DNA of 64,000 nt from JAMOBE01 sp039908285 (lineage in GTDB: Bacteria; Pseudomonadota; Alphaproteobacteria; Rhodospirillales; Rhodospirillaceae): the NCBI GenBank assembly GCA_039908285.1, contig JAMOBE010000001.1, positions 1-64,000 of the forward strand, in the 5' to 3' direction. Numbering within the stretch: position 1 is the stretch's first letter; every line of letters begins with the position of its first letter. This document shows positions 50,775 to 60,086 of the stretch, in pieces. The notes beneath the pieces were generated by a model that saw only the letters and a list, made by a program, of their open reading frames with translations, searched no databases and was not told the DNA's origin. Made by a program: the position numbers and the translations under genes.

Positions 50775-51575
50775 ATGGACCGAGGAGTCGCCGTCAGGCC
50801 CGTAGCGGACGCCGCGCGCGCCGTCAGCCCGTTGACCAGGAAGCTGCGTCAGGGTCTGGCGCTGAGCCGCGAGGAGGCTGCCGTCGCCGAGGATCTGCTG
50901 TCCCAGCGTCGGAGCGTCAGGGCCAACACCGATATCGTCGTGGACGGCGACGAGTACGGCGCCATCCTGATCGTCTGCGAGGGCTGGGCCTATCGCTACA
51001 AGCTCCTTGCCGACGGGCGGCGGCAGATCCTCAATTTCGTGCTGCCGGGGGACGGGATCGGCTCCTATGCCAGCCTGTTCACCATCGCCGCCAACTCGGT
51101 GCAGTCCCTGACCGACGTGGTGCTCGGCGTCATCGCCCCGGACCGACTCCACCACATCAACCGGCACCATCCGCGCCTGTCGGGCGCCCTCAGCCGGTCG
51201 CTGGCCCAGGGGGAGTCGATGCTGGCCGAGCACGTGGTCCGCATCGGACGGCGCACCGCCTACGAGCGCATGGCCCATCTGCTGATGGAGCTGCTGATGC
51301 GGCTGCAGGCGGTGGGGTTCGCCGACCACCGGTCCTACGACCTGCCGCTGACCCAGGAGATCCTGGCCGATGCGCTGGGCCTCAGCATCGTCCATGTCAA
51401 TCGGACGCTGCGGCAGCTCCGCCGTGACGGCCTTCTCCGCATCGAGGGGCGGCGCATCGTCATCGACGACGTCGATCGCCTGACCGAGGTGGCCGAGTTC
51501 GAACCCGGATACCTCGAACAGGGTCGCGAGGCGCGAAGCGGCGACGGAGGAGTCCTTGCCTCCGTCTTCGCCTGA
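50775..51575 (+). CDS. Crp/Fnr-family transcriptional regulator
   Basis: 266 residues from the ATG at 50775 (AAGGGGAG upstream). A cyclic-nucleotide-binding-like sensor domain is at about 25-150 (ILIVCEGWAYRYKLLADGRRQILNFVLPGDGIG). A C-terminal winged HTH is at about 175-245 (LPLTQEILADALGLSIVHVNRTLRQLRRDGLL). No N-terminal cysteine cluster is seen, so it is not an FNR oxygen sensor. It belongs to the broad Crp group with a long dimer helix. Stretch 50524-50774 upstream shows no gene. Confidence 0.92.
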   Translation: MDRGVAVRPVADAARAVSPLTRKLRQGLALSREEAAVAEDLLSQRRSVRANTDIVVDGDEYGAILIVCEGWAYRYKLLADGRRQILNFVLPGDGIGSYASLFTIAANSVQSLTDVVLGVIAPDRLHHINRHHPRLSGALSRSLAQGESMLAEHVVRIGRRTAYERMAHLLMELLMRLQAVGFADHRSYDLPLTQEILADALGLSIVHVNRTLRQLRRDGLLRIEGRRIVIDDVDRLTEVAEFEPGYLEQGREARSGDGGVLASVFA

Positions 51576-51597
51576 GGACAAAGGTTAACGTAGGTCA

Positions 51598-52053
51598 ATG
51601 ACGACCCCGGCCGGAAGCGGGAGAGTGGGCAGGGAGCTGGCGTTGGTTCTGGGAGCGGGCAAGACGATGACACGTCATGAGGCGACCGTACGTCAAATCG
51701 AGTTCTGGCGCGAGGTGACCAACTCCGTCGGCGTGCGCGGACGGGCGACGCTGATGACGGTGGACATCGCGGAGGAGACTCCCGACCCGGAGGCGGTCGA
51801 GGAGGCCATCCGGCGCTTCTGTGCCTTCGAGCGGGTGAGCGACTGGCGCCGTCTGGCCGACGGTTACGACGTCCGGGTGGCGGGCGCCGTCAGTCCGCGG
51901 ATGCTGGTGCCCTGGCTCGACTACCCGGTCCTTGAGGACATCGATGAGTTGATCGGCGACGAGGACGAGAACGAGGACGAGGACGGCGACCAGCCGAGGC
52001 GGATGCTCCGCCAGCGCGCGAGCCTGCGGACCATGCGGCGGCCCGTCGGCTGA
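51598..52053 (+). CDS. hypothetical acidic-tailed protein
   Basis: 151 residues; an internal ATG at 51667 (MTRHEATVRQIEFWREV) is an alternative start and may be the better one. The middle resembles a small alpha/beta unit (ALMTVDIAEETPDPEAVEEAIRRF). A run of Glu/Asp (LIGDEDENEDEDGD) leads to a basic Arg-rich tail. No family is recognised. It lies 22 bases after the Crp-type regulator and may share its transcript. Confidence 0.6.
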   Translation: MTTPAGSGRVGRELALVLGAGKTMTRHEATVRQIEFWREVTNSVGVRGRATLMTVDIAEETPDPEAVEEAIRRFCAFERVSDWRRLADGYDVRVAGAVSPRMLVPWLDYPVLEDIDELIGDEDENEDEDGDQPRRMLRQRASLRTMRRPVG

Positions 52054-52123
52054 GTCCCGGGAAAATCCCTCTCCCACCCTTCAGGGGGAAGGTTTCTTGT
52101 GGACGCGATACATTTTCAGCCTC

Positions 52124-53029
<906 letters not shown>

Positions 53030-53033
53030 CGGA

Positions 53034-55043
53034 TCACAGACCGCCGGTGACGGCGGCCTCGACGGCCAGCGCCCGCGCCTCGGTGTCGAGCCCGACCAGG
53101 CGCAGGGCGGCGACCACGTGATGGAGGGTGGCCGGATCGACCGCTCCCGGGTCCTTGCCCCCCAGGGCGATGATGGACAGGAGCACGGTCTCCCCCACCC
53201 GGCGGCCGGCGGCGGCCTGGGTCAGGGCGTGCCATACCGGCAGCCCCGGCAGCTGGGCCTGGTGCAGTCCGGGACTCTCCATAACCTCGGCCCACTCGTT
53301 GCCGCTCAGGGGCTCGCCCACCGCATCGAGGGCGTTGAGCAGCAGGATCGACCGCGCGGTCAGGCGCTCGGCCGGAATGTCCCCCTGGGCGGTGCGCCAG
53401 GCGCCGAAGGCCTCGGCCGACCACGGCTCGCCCTGGGTCGGGTGGGACAGCCGGGCCAGCGGCCACAGGGTGCGCGCCGCCTGTGCCGCCTCGTCGGAGC
53501 TGGCGGCGAACTGCTGGGCCAGGCCGAACCACGAGGCGGCCAGGTCGTTCCGCCCCGCCGCCATCAGCGCCCGCGCCGCCCGTCCGGAGAACCAGGCGAG
53601 ATCGGGACCGGGCTGCATCGCCTCGATCATCGGCTGATAGACCCGGGCCGCGGTGAGGAAAGCCGCTCCCCGCGACAGGTCGAGGACGCGGCTGATGAGG
53701 CCGGCCCGCGCGCCGCTGTCCGACTGCATCAGGATGATCTGGTACAGGAGAGCCCGCAGACGCGGAGTCTTGTCCACGGCGATGTCGGCGGGTGGGGTGG
53801 CCCGCTCGGCCTCGCCGAACTCGATGGCCCGGTAGACATCGCGCAGGATGGCGGTGTCGAGGGCCCCCATGCCCTCCGCCCGCTCGGCGGCGGCGAGTCG
53901 CATGTCGGCATCGGTGCCGGTACTCTGCGCCATCGCCCGCAGTACCGCCGGCGAGGCCGTCTTCAGCAGATCCTTCGGGAAGGGAGCCTTGGCCGCGCGC
54001 ACGATGGCGATGGTAAGGGGAGACGGATCGGGAAGGCTCTTCAGCGACCACTTGTGCAGTCCAAGCAGAGTCTCGATGCCATGGACGAACACCGGCTCCT
54101 CGTGACCGCGCTCCCGCAGCACATCGAAGCTGGTCGCGGCGCTCTCCCGGTTGCCGGCCAGGATTTGGCACAGGATGAACGCCTTCTGCCAGAAGACATC
54201 GGGAAACGCCTTGATCGCCGAACCGACGTCGCGGCAGGCGGCGTTGGTGTCGCCGTCGATCAGCAGGCTGTCCACCCGGCTGCGCAGCACCGACTCGGTG
54301 ACGTTGACCGGCGCCACCATGCCGATGATGGTGGCCACGTCGTCGGTCCGGCCAAGCGCCACCAGCCGCTCCAGCCGAAGTGGCAGCAGCGGCAGCGTCG
54401 ACCCGCCGGGAGACGGCGGCGGCGGCGCGGCGACCGTGGTCAGAAGGCGGCGCGCCAGGGCATGGACCGTGTGGGACGGCGTGTCCACCGGCATGATGGA
54501 AAGCCCCCGGCGGATCAGGTCGCGGCTGCCGCCCTGCCACATGGCCGGGCCCAGGCCGCCGTGCGGCGGCTCGGCAAGGCCAAGGGAGTCCGGGTCGACG
54601 GCGGCCAGGGGCTCGCTCTGAATGCGGCCGAGGGGCACCGGCCGCGTCGGACGCCCGGCAGCCGGGCGCGACGGAGCTGGCTGGCCCGGTGCCGTGGTTG
54701 CCGGTGCCGTGGTTGCCGGTGCCGTGGTCTGGGCCGGCAGCGGTTGTCGTGGCGCACCCTCGGCAGGGGTGGCCGACTCGCCGGCCGCCGGGAGCAATGG
54801 TCGCGCTCCCCCCGGAGGGCTGCCGGGAACCGCCACGGCCGGATCGGTGGCCACGGTTGGCTGGGCCGGCTGGGCCGGCTGGCGGTCGAACTCGGTCTCC
54901 CGGTCCCAGGGCTGCACCAGCGGCACGGGCTTGCGCTCCTGCCCCGCGGCGGGCGCGATGGCCAGGACGGCGAGGACCGGGACGGCGAGGACCGCGGTCG
55001 CGATCCGGTGCCGCCACCGGCGGTCAGCGGGTGAAGCGGTCAT
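53034..55043 (-). CDS. exported helical-repeat protein conserved beside xerD
   Basis: 669 residues. An N-terminal signal (RIATAVLAVPVLAVLAIAPAAG) is followed by a Pro/Ala/Thr-rich stretch to about residue 135, with TTAPA repeats coded by 15-18-base DNA repeats. About 500 residues of antiparallel helices follow, read as degenerate TPR-like repeats (FPDVFWQKAFILCQILAGNRESAATSFDVLRERG). Function unknown. Its ATG overlaps the end of the small membrane protein gene by 20 bases, and xerD follows by four bases. Confidence 0.85.
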   Translation of the reverse strand: MTASPADRRWRHRIATAVLAVPVLAVLAIAPAAGQERKPVPLVQPWDRETEFDRQPAQPAQPTVATDPAVAVPGSPPGGARPLLPAAGESATPAEGAPRQPLPAQTTAPATTAPATTAPGQPAPSRPAAGRPTRPVPLGRIQSEPLAAVDPDSLGLAEPPHGGLGPAMWQGGSRDLIRRGLSIMPVDTPSHTVHALARRLLTTVAAPPPPSPGGSTLPLLPLRLERLVALGRTDDVATIIGMVAPVNVTESVLRSRVDSLLIDGDTNAACRDVGSAIKAFPDVFWQKAFILCQILAGNRESAATSFDVLRERGHEEPVFVHGIETLLGLHKWSLKSLPDPSPLTIAIVRAAKAPFPKDLLKTASPAVLRAMAQSTGTDADMRLAAAERAEGMGALDTAILRDVYRAIEFGEAERATPPADIAVDKTPRLRALLYQIILMQSDSGARAGLISRVLDLSRGAAFLTAARVYQPMIEAMQPGPDLAWFSGRAARALMAAGRNDLAASWFGLAQQFAASSDEAAQAARTLWPLARLSHPTQGEPWSAEAFGAWRTAQGDIPAERLTARSILLLNALDAVGEPLSGNEWAEVMESPGLHQAQLPGLPVWHALTQAAAGRRVGETVLLSIIALGGKDPGAVDPATLHHVVAALRLVGLDTEARALAVEAAVTGGL

Positions 55044-55164
55044 TCTGGATCACCTTCTCGACCTTGGTGGTTGGGGGAGGCATGTCCCACGAGGCGAGAA
55101 AGCCAACCGCGGCGATCAGGATGACGGCCATGAAAACAATCAGAACGCGTGTAATATTCTGCAT
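55024..55164 (-). CDS. 46-residue single-pass membrane protein
   Basis: MQNITRVLIVFMAVILIAAV opens a single membrane helix, followed by GFLASWDMPPPTTKVEKVIQ and NDRFTR. The frame is open from the ATG at 55164 to the stop at 55024 and overlaps the next gene by 20 bases, which supports translation coupling. The tail after the helix would be periplasmic or cytosolic. The composition is clearly that of a real small membrane protein, not a chance frame. Confidence 0.75.
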   Translation of the reverse strand: MQNITRVLIVFMAVILIAAVGFLASWDMPPPTTKVEKVIQNDRFTR

Positions 55165-55356
55165 TTCGCCAAGGACTCAAACTGGACTGGATCAACGGCT
55201 CTGGACACGGACCGCCCGGACCGATACAAGCCGCAGGGACGGGGCTCGCCGGACATGATAGGCTGTACCGGTGGGCGGCCCACAGTGTATAGGGTTGCGC
55301 TCAGGCTTTCAATGTGGCGCTCGGCGTGGCGTTCGGTCGAGCGGCCGACGGGGTGG

Positions 55357-55950
55357 ATGATGAACGGGCAATCGACGCCGGGCATGGCCGTGCCGCGCAC
55401 GGTGGTGATGGTGGGACTGATGGGCGCCGGGAAAAGCGCCATCGGCAGGCGTTTGGCCACGCGAATCGGCCTTCCTTTCGTCGACGCCGACGCCGAGATC
55501 GAGGCCGCGGCCGGCTGTACCATCGACGACTTCTTCGCCCGCTATGGCGAATCGGCGTTCCGCGAGGGCGAGCGGCGGGTGATGGCCCGCCTCCTGTCCG
55601 GACCGGTGTGCGTCCTGGCGGCGGGGGGGGGCGCCTTCATCGACTCCGGCACCCGGGCCATCATTCGCGACAAGGCGGTCTCCGTCTGGCTGCGGGCGGA
55701 CCTGGAGATCCTCGTCAATCGCACCAGCGGGCGTGGACACCGGCCGCTCCTCAACCAGGGGGACCCGCGCGAGACCCTGCGACGGCTCATCGAGGTGCGC
55801 TATCCGATCTACGCCGAGGCGGACATCACCGTGGACAGCGTCGACGACGCCCGCGAGGCCATGGTGCAGAGAGTGGTGGAGTCGCTCGAGCGGCATTTCG
55901 GCATCATCATCAAGGAACCCGACGGTGACTCCTCAACCGGCAACCAGTGA
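55357..55950 (+). CDS. aroK: shikimate kinase
   Basis: Phosphorylates shikimate in aromatic amino-acid synthesis. 197 residues from the ATG at 55357 (a second ATG follows directly). Walker A VGLMGAGKSAIGRRLA, shikimate-binding FVDADAEIEAAAG, FREGERRVMARL, AAGGGAF, and LVNRTSGRGHRPLL are standard. It overlaps aroB by 26 bases. Gap 55165-55356 holds the promoter region for both directions, and no repeat is seen there. Confidence 0.95.
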   Translation: MMNGQSTPGMAVPRTVVMVGLMGAGKSAIGRRLATRIGLPFVDADAEIEAAAGCTIDDFFARYGESAFREGERRVMARLLSGPVCVLAAGGGAFIDSGTRAIIRDKAVSVWLRADLEILVNRTSGRGHRPLLNQGDPRETLRRLIEVRYPIYAEADITVDSVDDAREAMVQRVVESLERHFGIIIKEPDGDSSTGNQ

Positions 55951-57082
55951 CGTTCTGACCGTCGATCTCGGGCCACGCTCCTATGACATCCACGTCGGTG
56001 CCGGCCTCATCGACCGCGCCGGAGCAATGATCCGGCCGGTTCTCCGTCAGCCCCGGGTGTTCATCGTCACCGACGACACCGTCGCCCCCCTGTATCTCAC
56101 CCGGCTGGAGCAGTCCCTGGCCGTCGCCGGGATCGAGTCGGCGCGCCTCGTCCTGCCCGCCGGCGAGCAGACCAAGGACTTCGCCCACCTGGAGCAGGTG
56201 GTAAGCGCCATGCTGGAGGCCCGCTGCGAGCGGCGGACCACGGTGGTGGCCCTCGGCGGCGGCGTCATCGGCGACCTGACCGGATTCGCGGCCGCCGTGC
56301 TGTTGCGCGGCGTCGACTTCGTGCAGATCCCGACCACGCTGCTGTCGCAGGTGGACAGCTCGGTGGGCGGCAAGACCGGCATCAACACCGGCCACGGCAA
56401 GAACCTGGTGGGCGCCTTCCACCAGCCGCGGCTGGTGCTGGCCGACATCGCCACCCTCGATACCCTGCCGCGGCGCGAGGTGCTGGCGGGATACGCCGAG
56501 GTGGTCAAGTACGGGCTGATCGACGATCCCGACTTCTTCGCCTGGCTGGAGGAGAACGGCACCCAGGTGGTGGCCGGCGACCCGACGGCCCGCCGGCGGG
56601 CGGTTCTCACCAGTTGTGCCGCCAAGGCCCGGGTGGTCGCCGCCGACGAGCGCGAGGATGGCCCCAGGGCGCTCCTCAATCTCGGTCACACCTTCGGGCA
56701 CGTGCTGGAGGCCGAGACCGGCTATGGCGCCGAGCTTCTGCACGGCGAGGCGGTGGCCATCGGCATGACCCTGGCCTTCGCCCTGTCGGCCCGCATGGGC
56801 CTGTGTCCGCCGGCGGAGGCCCTGCGGGTGCGCCGCCATCTGGACGCCATCGGCCTGCCCACCAGTCCAAGGCAGATCGGCCCAAGGCAGATCGGCCCAC
56901 AACAGATCGCCGGGCGCGTCTTCGACCCCGACCGGCTGCTGGCCCACATGGCCCAGGACAAGAAGGTCCGGGACGGCCGGGTGACCTTCGTCCTGGCGCG
57001 CGGCATCGGCCGCTCCTTCCTGAACCGGGAGGTGGACCCGGCCGACGTGCGGACGGTGCTGGCCGAGGCGGTGGCGGGCTGA
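55925..57082 (+). CDS. aroB: 3-dehydroquinate synthase
   Basis: NAD- and metal-dependent cyclisation of DAHP to dehydroquinate. 385 residues from the GTG at 55925, with AAGGA eight bases upstream, inside the end of aroK. Marks: LPAGEQTKDF, VALGGGVIGDLTGFAAAVLLRG, PTTLLSQVDSSVGGKTGIN, EVVKYGLI, LLNLGHTFGHVLEA, and HGEAVAIGM. An internal 15-base direct repeat (56869-56900) adds an RQIGP duplication in the C-terminal domain, which is unusual but in frame. Confidence 0.96.
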   Translation: MTPQPATSDVLTVDLGPRSYDIHVGAGLIDRAGAMIRPVLRQPRVFIVTDDTVAPLYLTRLEQSLAVAGIESARLVLPAGEQTKDFAHLEQVVSAMLEARCERRTTVVALGGGVIGDLTGFAAAVLLRGVDFVQIPTTLLSQVDSSVGGKTGINTGHGKNLVGAFHQPRLVLADIATLDTLPRREVLAGYAEVVKYGLIDDPDFFAWLEENGTQVVAGDPTARRRAVLTSCAAKARVVAADEREDGPRALLNLGHTFGHVLEAETGYGAELLHGEAVAIGMTLAFALSARMGLCPPAEALRVRRHLDAIGLPTSPRQIGPRQIGPQQIAGRVFDPDRLLAHMAQDKKVRDGRVTFVLARGIGRSFLNREVDPADVRTVLAEAVAG

Positions 57083-57110
57083 GAGAGTGAAAATGTATCG
57101 GCAGCATAAC

Positions 57111-57245
57111 CATAAAAGCCCTCTCCCCCCTCTTCCGGGGGGAGAGGGTTGGGTGAGGGGGGCGCGAGGTTCCCGAGATGGTGCCGGTTGCCCCACCCCC
57201 TCACCCCGGCCCTCTCCCCCTCGAGGGGGAGAGGGAGTAAAGGGT
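57111..57245. repeat. R2 element between aroB and the CNNM gene
   Basis: Two hairpins (57120-57147 and 57208-57233) with the same spacer as the copy at 47.0 kb; the two copies are nearly identical over about 125 bases. It lies entirely between the aroB stop and the next start. Confidence 0.78.
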
Positions 57246-57273
57246 CCGAAAACATTTTCAGGCTCTGAGTGAC

Positions 57274-58575
57274 ATGACCGACATCGACACATCGCTGATC
57301 ATCGACCTTGTCGCCATCCTTGCCCTGCTGGTGATGTCATTCTTCTTTTCGGGGTCGGAAACGGCGCTGACCGCCCACTCGCGGCCGCTGATGCACCAGC
57401 TCGAGCAGCAGGGCAACCGCCGCGCCGCCCTGGTCAACAAACTCACCGGCAACCGCGAGCAGTTGATCGGCGCCATCCTTCTCGGCAATACCCTGGCCAA
57501 CATCCTGTCATCGGCGCTCGCCACCAAGGTGATGATCTCGCTGTTCGGCGAGGCTGGCGTCGCCTATGCCACCCTGGCGATGACCCTGGTGATCCTGATC
57601 TTCGCCGAGATTCTGCCGAAGACCGTCGCCCTCCGTCATGCCCCCCGGGTGGCCCTGGTGCTGGCGCCCCTGGTCACCGTCGTGGTCTGGGTGCTGGCGC
57701 CGGCGGTGAAGGTGATGCACGTCGTCGTGCGCCTGACCCTGCGCCTCGCCGGAGCCGACGGCGCCAGCGAGCACGACGTCTCCACCACCGTGGCCGAACT
57801 GCGGGGCGCCATCGAGCTGCACGGCCGCGACGACGGCGAGGTCCGGCACGAGCGCGCCATGCTGCGCAGCGTGCTGGAACTGGGCGAGGTGCGGGTCGGC
57901 GAAATCATGACCCACCGCCGCAACGTCGTGACCATCGACGGCGACCAGAAGGCCGGCGCCATCCTCGACGCCGTGCTCTCCAGCGCCTATACGCGCATCC
58001 CGCTGTGGCGCGGCAAGCCCGACAACATCATCGGCGTCATCCATGCCAAGGACCTGCTGCGGGCCGTGCGGGCCCATGTCGGCGACCTGGACGAACTGGA
58101 CGTGGTGACCGTGGCCACGCCGCCGTGGTTCATCCCCGAGTCCACCTCGCTGCACGAACAGCTCCAGGCCTTCCGCGATCGCCGCGAGCACTTCGCCATG
58201 GTGGTGGACGAATACGGCACCCTCCTTGGCATCGTCACGCTGGAAGACATCCTGGAGGAAATCGTCGGCGACATCACCGACGAGCACGACGTGGCGGTGT
58301 CGGGGGTGCGCCCCCAGGCCGACGGTTCGTACATGGTGAACGGCGACGTCACCCTCCGCGACCTCAACCGCGAGTTCGACTGGCGCCTGCCCGACGAGGA
58401 GGCGGTGACCATCGCCGGCCTGATGCTGCACGAGGCGCGCCACATTCCCGAGGTGGGCCAGGTCTACCTCTTTCACGGCTTCCGCTTCGAAATCGTCCGC
58501 CGCGTCCGCAACCAGATCACCGCCGTGCGAATCACCCCCCAGACCACCGATCGGGGAACCGAGACCGGCACGTGA
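57274..58575 (+). CDS. CNNM/CorC-family membrane protein with CBS pair
   Basis: 433 residues. A DUF21/CNNM membrane domain spans 1-180, with about four hydrophobic segments (LVAILALLVMSFFFSGSETALTAH; ANILSSALATKVMISLF). A CBS pair is at about 205-330 (VGEIMTHRRNVVTI; HFAMVVDEYGTLLGIVTLEDILEEIVGDI). A C-terminal CorC/HlyC domain is at about 345-425 (VNGDVTLRDLNREFDW; HGFRFEIVRR). The family is linked to Mg2+ and Co2+ efflux or Na+-coupled transport. This position after aroKB is conserved in alphaproteobacteria. Confidence 0.93.
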   Translation: MTDIDTSLIIDLVAILALLVMSFFFSGSETALTAHSRPLMHQLEQQGNRRAALVNKLTGNREQLIGAILLGNTLANILSSALATKVMISLFGEAGVAYATLAMTLVILIFAEILPKTVALRHAPRVALVLAPLVTVVVWVLAPAVKVMHVVVRLTLRLAGADGASEHDVSTTVAELRGAIELHGRDDGEVRHERAMLRSVLELGEVRVGEIMTHRRNVVTIDGDQKAGAILDAVLSSAYTRIPLWRGKPDNIIGVIHAKDLLRAVRAHVGDLDELDVVTVATPPWFIPESTSLHEQLQAFRDRREHFAMVVDEYGTLLGIVTLEDILEEIVGDITDEHDVAVSGVRPQADGSYMVNGDVTLRDLNREFDWRLPDEEAVTIAGLMLHEARHIPEVGQVYLFHGFRFEIVRRVRNQITAVRITPQTTDRGTETGT

Positions 58576-58614
58576 GTGGCGGGAAGCGCTCTCCCGTTGG
58601 AGGAAGAGAAACCC

Positions 58615-58716
58615 GCCAGGGCAATCGGGTGAACCGATCAAAAGCCCTCTCCCCCCGGAAGAGGGGGGAGAGGGAGTGAAGATGGCGGCTCTCACTTCAC
58701 CCGATTGCCCTGAGAA
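58615..58716. repeat. R2-type short element with terminal inverted motif
   Basis: The GGGCAATCGGGTGAA end at 58620-58634 is inverted at 58699-58713. Between them lies a single hairpin (58647-58675, CTCTCCCCCCGGAAGAGGGG type). This is the short form of the composite element at 34.0 kb. Gap 58576-58769 holds only this and the tRNA promoter region. Confidence 0.75.
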
Positions 58717-58769
58717 ACCCGCGAGCAGTGGTTCCCATGGGGCGTCGTTTGCTGTAGTCTGCCGCCCAC

Positions 58770-58846
<77 letters not shown>

Positions 58847-58999
58847 CGGGGGGTAGTGGGCGGAAATGGGCAAAGCGACACTTGGTTTTGGAGAGCGACG
58901 GGCGGAAAAAGGCCTCCCCGACGTCGGCCTCGGACGTAGGAACCCTGGGGAGGAAAGAATCCCCGCCACCTGCGCCCTCCCCGTCGGGGAAGTAAGAAA

Positions 59000-59055
59000 G
59001 AAAGTGTTGTGAGGGCCTGAGGCCCTCACACTCCCCATTCCTTCCAGGATTGGTG
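59000..59055. repeat. R4 hairpin, second copy
   Basis: A perfect 10-bp hairpin TGTGAGGGCC/GGCCCTCACA with a TGA loop (59008-59030) is followed by CTCCCCATTCCTTCCAGG. The flank is the reverse complement of that at 43357-43387. It lies in the otherwise empty stretch between tRNA-Arg and the next gene. Confidence 0.6.
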
Positions 59056-59095
59056 GTTCTGGGGAATGCGGCAGGACCGCAGAACTCAAGGTATA

Positions 59096-59374
59096 TTATT
59101 TATCAAAAGCTTCCTGATTAGTCCGCACTTTACCGGACTGTTGTTTGCTTAGGCTCGTTTCATGTTCATCTGAAGAACTGAACAATTTTATGCCAACTCT
59201 AGAGAAATATTCTATGACCTCCTTGACCGTGGCTGAGGCAGCTCCATTACCAATCGCGGTAGCAATCAGCACAACAAACGCCGAACCACCGATGGCAGCC
59301 CCAAGTTTCTCTTTAATTGTAGAAGCTCTCCCCGCAGATTCCCTCACTTTCATCTTCCGGCTATAATTGCGCAT
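59096..59374 (-). CDS. small membrane protein of unknown function
   Basis: About 92 residues from the ATG at 59374 (MRNYSRKMKVRES). One membrane segment (LGAAIGGSAFVVLIATAIGN) and a polar C-terminus rich in Ser/Gln/Lys. The frame is open to a TTG at 59458 that would add a second hydrophobic helix and overlap the upstream stop. The start is uncertain. AT-rich compared with neighbours. No family recognised. Confidence 0.55.
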   Translation of the reverse strand: MRNYSRKMKVRESAGRASTIKEKLGAAIGGSAFVVLIATAIGNGAASATVKEVIEYFSRVGIKLFSSSDEHETSLSKQQSGKVRTNQEAFDK

Positions 59375-59459
59375 GCTATGAAACCCACTGCAAATGAGGG
59401 GACTTACGAGGAGGAATCCTGCAGCGTATGCAATGCATCGACAACATCTTCCACGCAAC

Positions 59460-59918
59460 TCAGCGCCCTGTACATGACTGCGTCATATTGCTGAAGGTGT
59501 AGTTGGCGTAGGCGGGGTTTTTTACTATCCATGCGCTTTCGTAAGCTTTTCGCACATTATCTACATTCTTGTCTAGTTCTGGATTTGCTGGGCTCTTTCC
59601 ACTCAAAGTGTAATACTTACCATTTATCAGATTAATTGGAACCGGATGCCCTATCCCACAATTTTTTCCAAAAATTGACTGAAGTTTATCCTTGAGGTCC
59701 GGGTATCCAGAATATGGATCTATGTATGCTCCATTCGTACCTTTTTTGAAATATTCCGCAATAATCGGCTCTTGAACGGGATCATCGCTCAGAATGATCT
59801 TGGCCTTCTCCAGCCCGGGGACCAACGTCGGCCCCTGTGCGGCGGCTGGCAAAACCCCGCCGACCGCGGCGACGAACGTAAAGCCCATAGCTGCAGCAAT
59901 TCGCGTCAATGCCTTCAT
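59460..59918 (-). CDS. exported protein of unknown function
   Basis: 152 residues from the ATG at 59918 (MKALTRIAAAMG). The Sec signal ends near AAAQG (about residue 28). The mature part has two cysteines (KNCGIGHPV and TQSCTGR at the end) that could form a disulfide, and Tyr/Asn/Pro-rich sequence (NGAYIDPYSGYPDLKDKL). AT-rich after the signal. It pairs with the small membrane protein below it in a likely two-gene unit inserted between tRNA-Arg and polA. No family recognised. Confidence 0.7.
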   Translation of the reverse strand: MKALTRIAAAMGFTFVAAVGGVLPAAAQGPTLVPGLEKAKIILSDDPVQEPIIAEYFKKGTNGAYIDPYSGYPDLKDKLQSIFGKNCGIGHPVPINLINGKYYTLSGKSPANPELDKNVDNVRKAYESAWIVKNPAYANYTFSNMTQSCTGR

Positions 59919-60086
59919 CGGTGTCTCCAACGTTTGGCGTCCTGGCCTGGTAGACGGCTCCCCATAGACTTGACTACCCAGAAGCGTAACAGGGCGTCAT
60001 CACGCTGACAACTCCAATCTACACTCGTATCACGTGCCCACATCCCCACCATTGATTCCGCCGCTCCAGTCGGCGACAGTGGGGGC

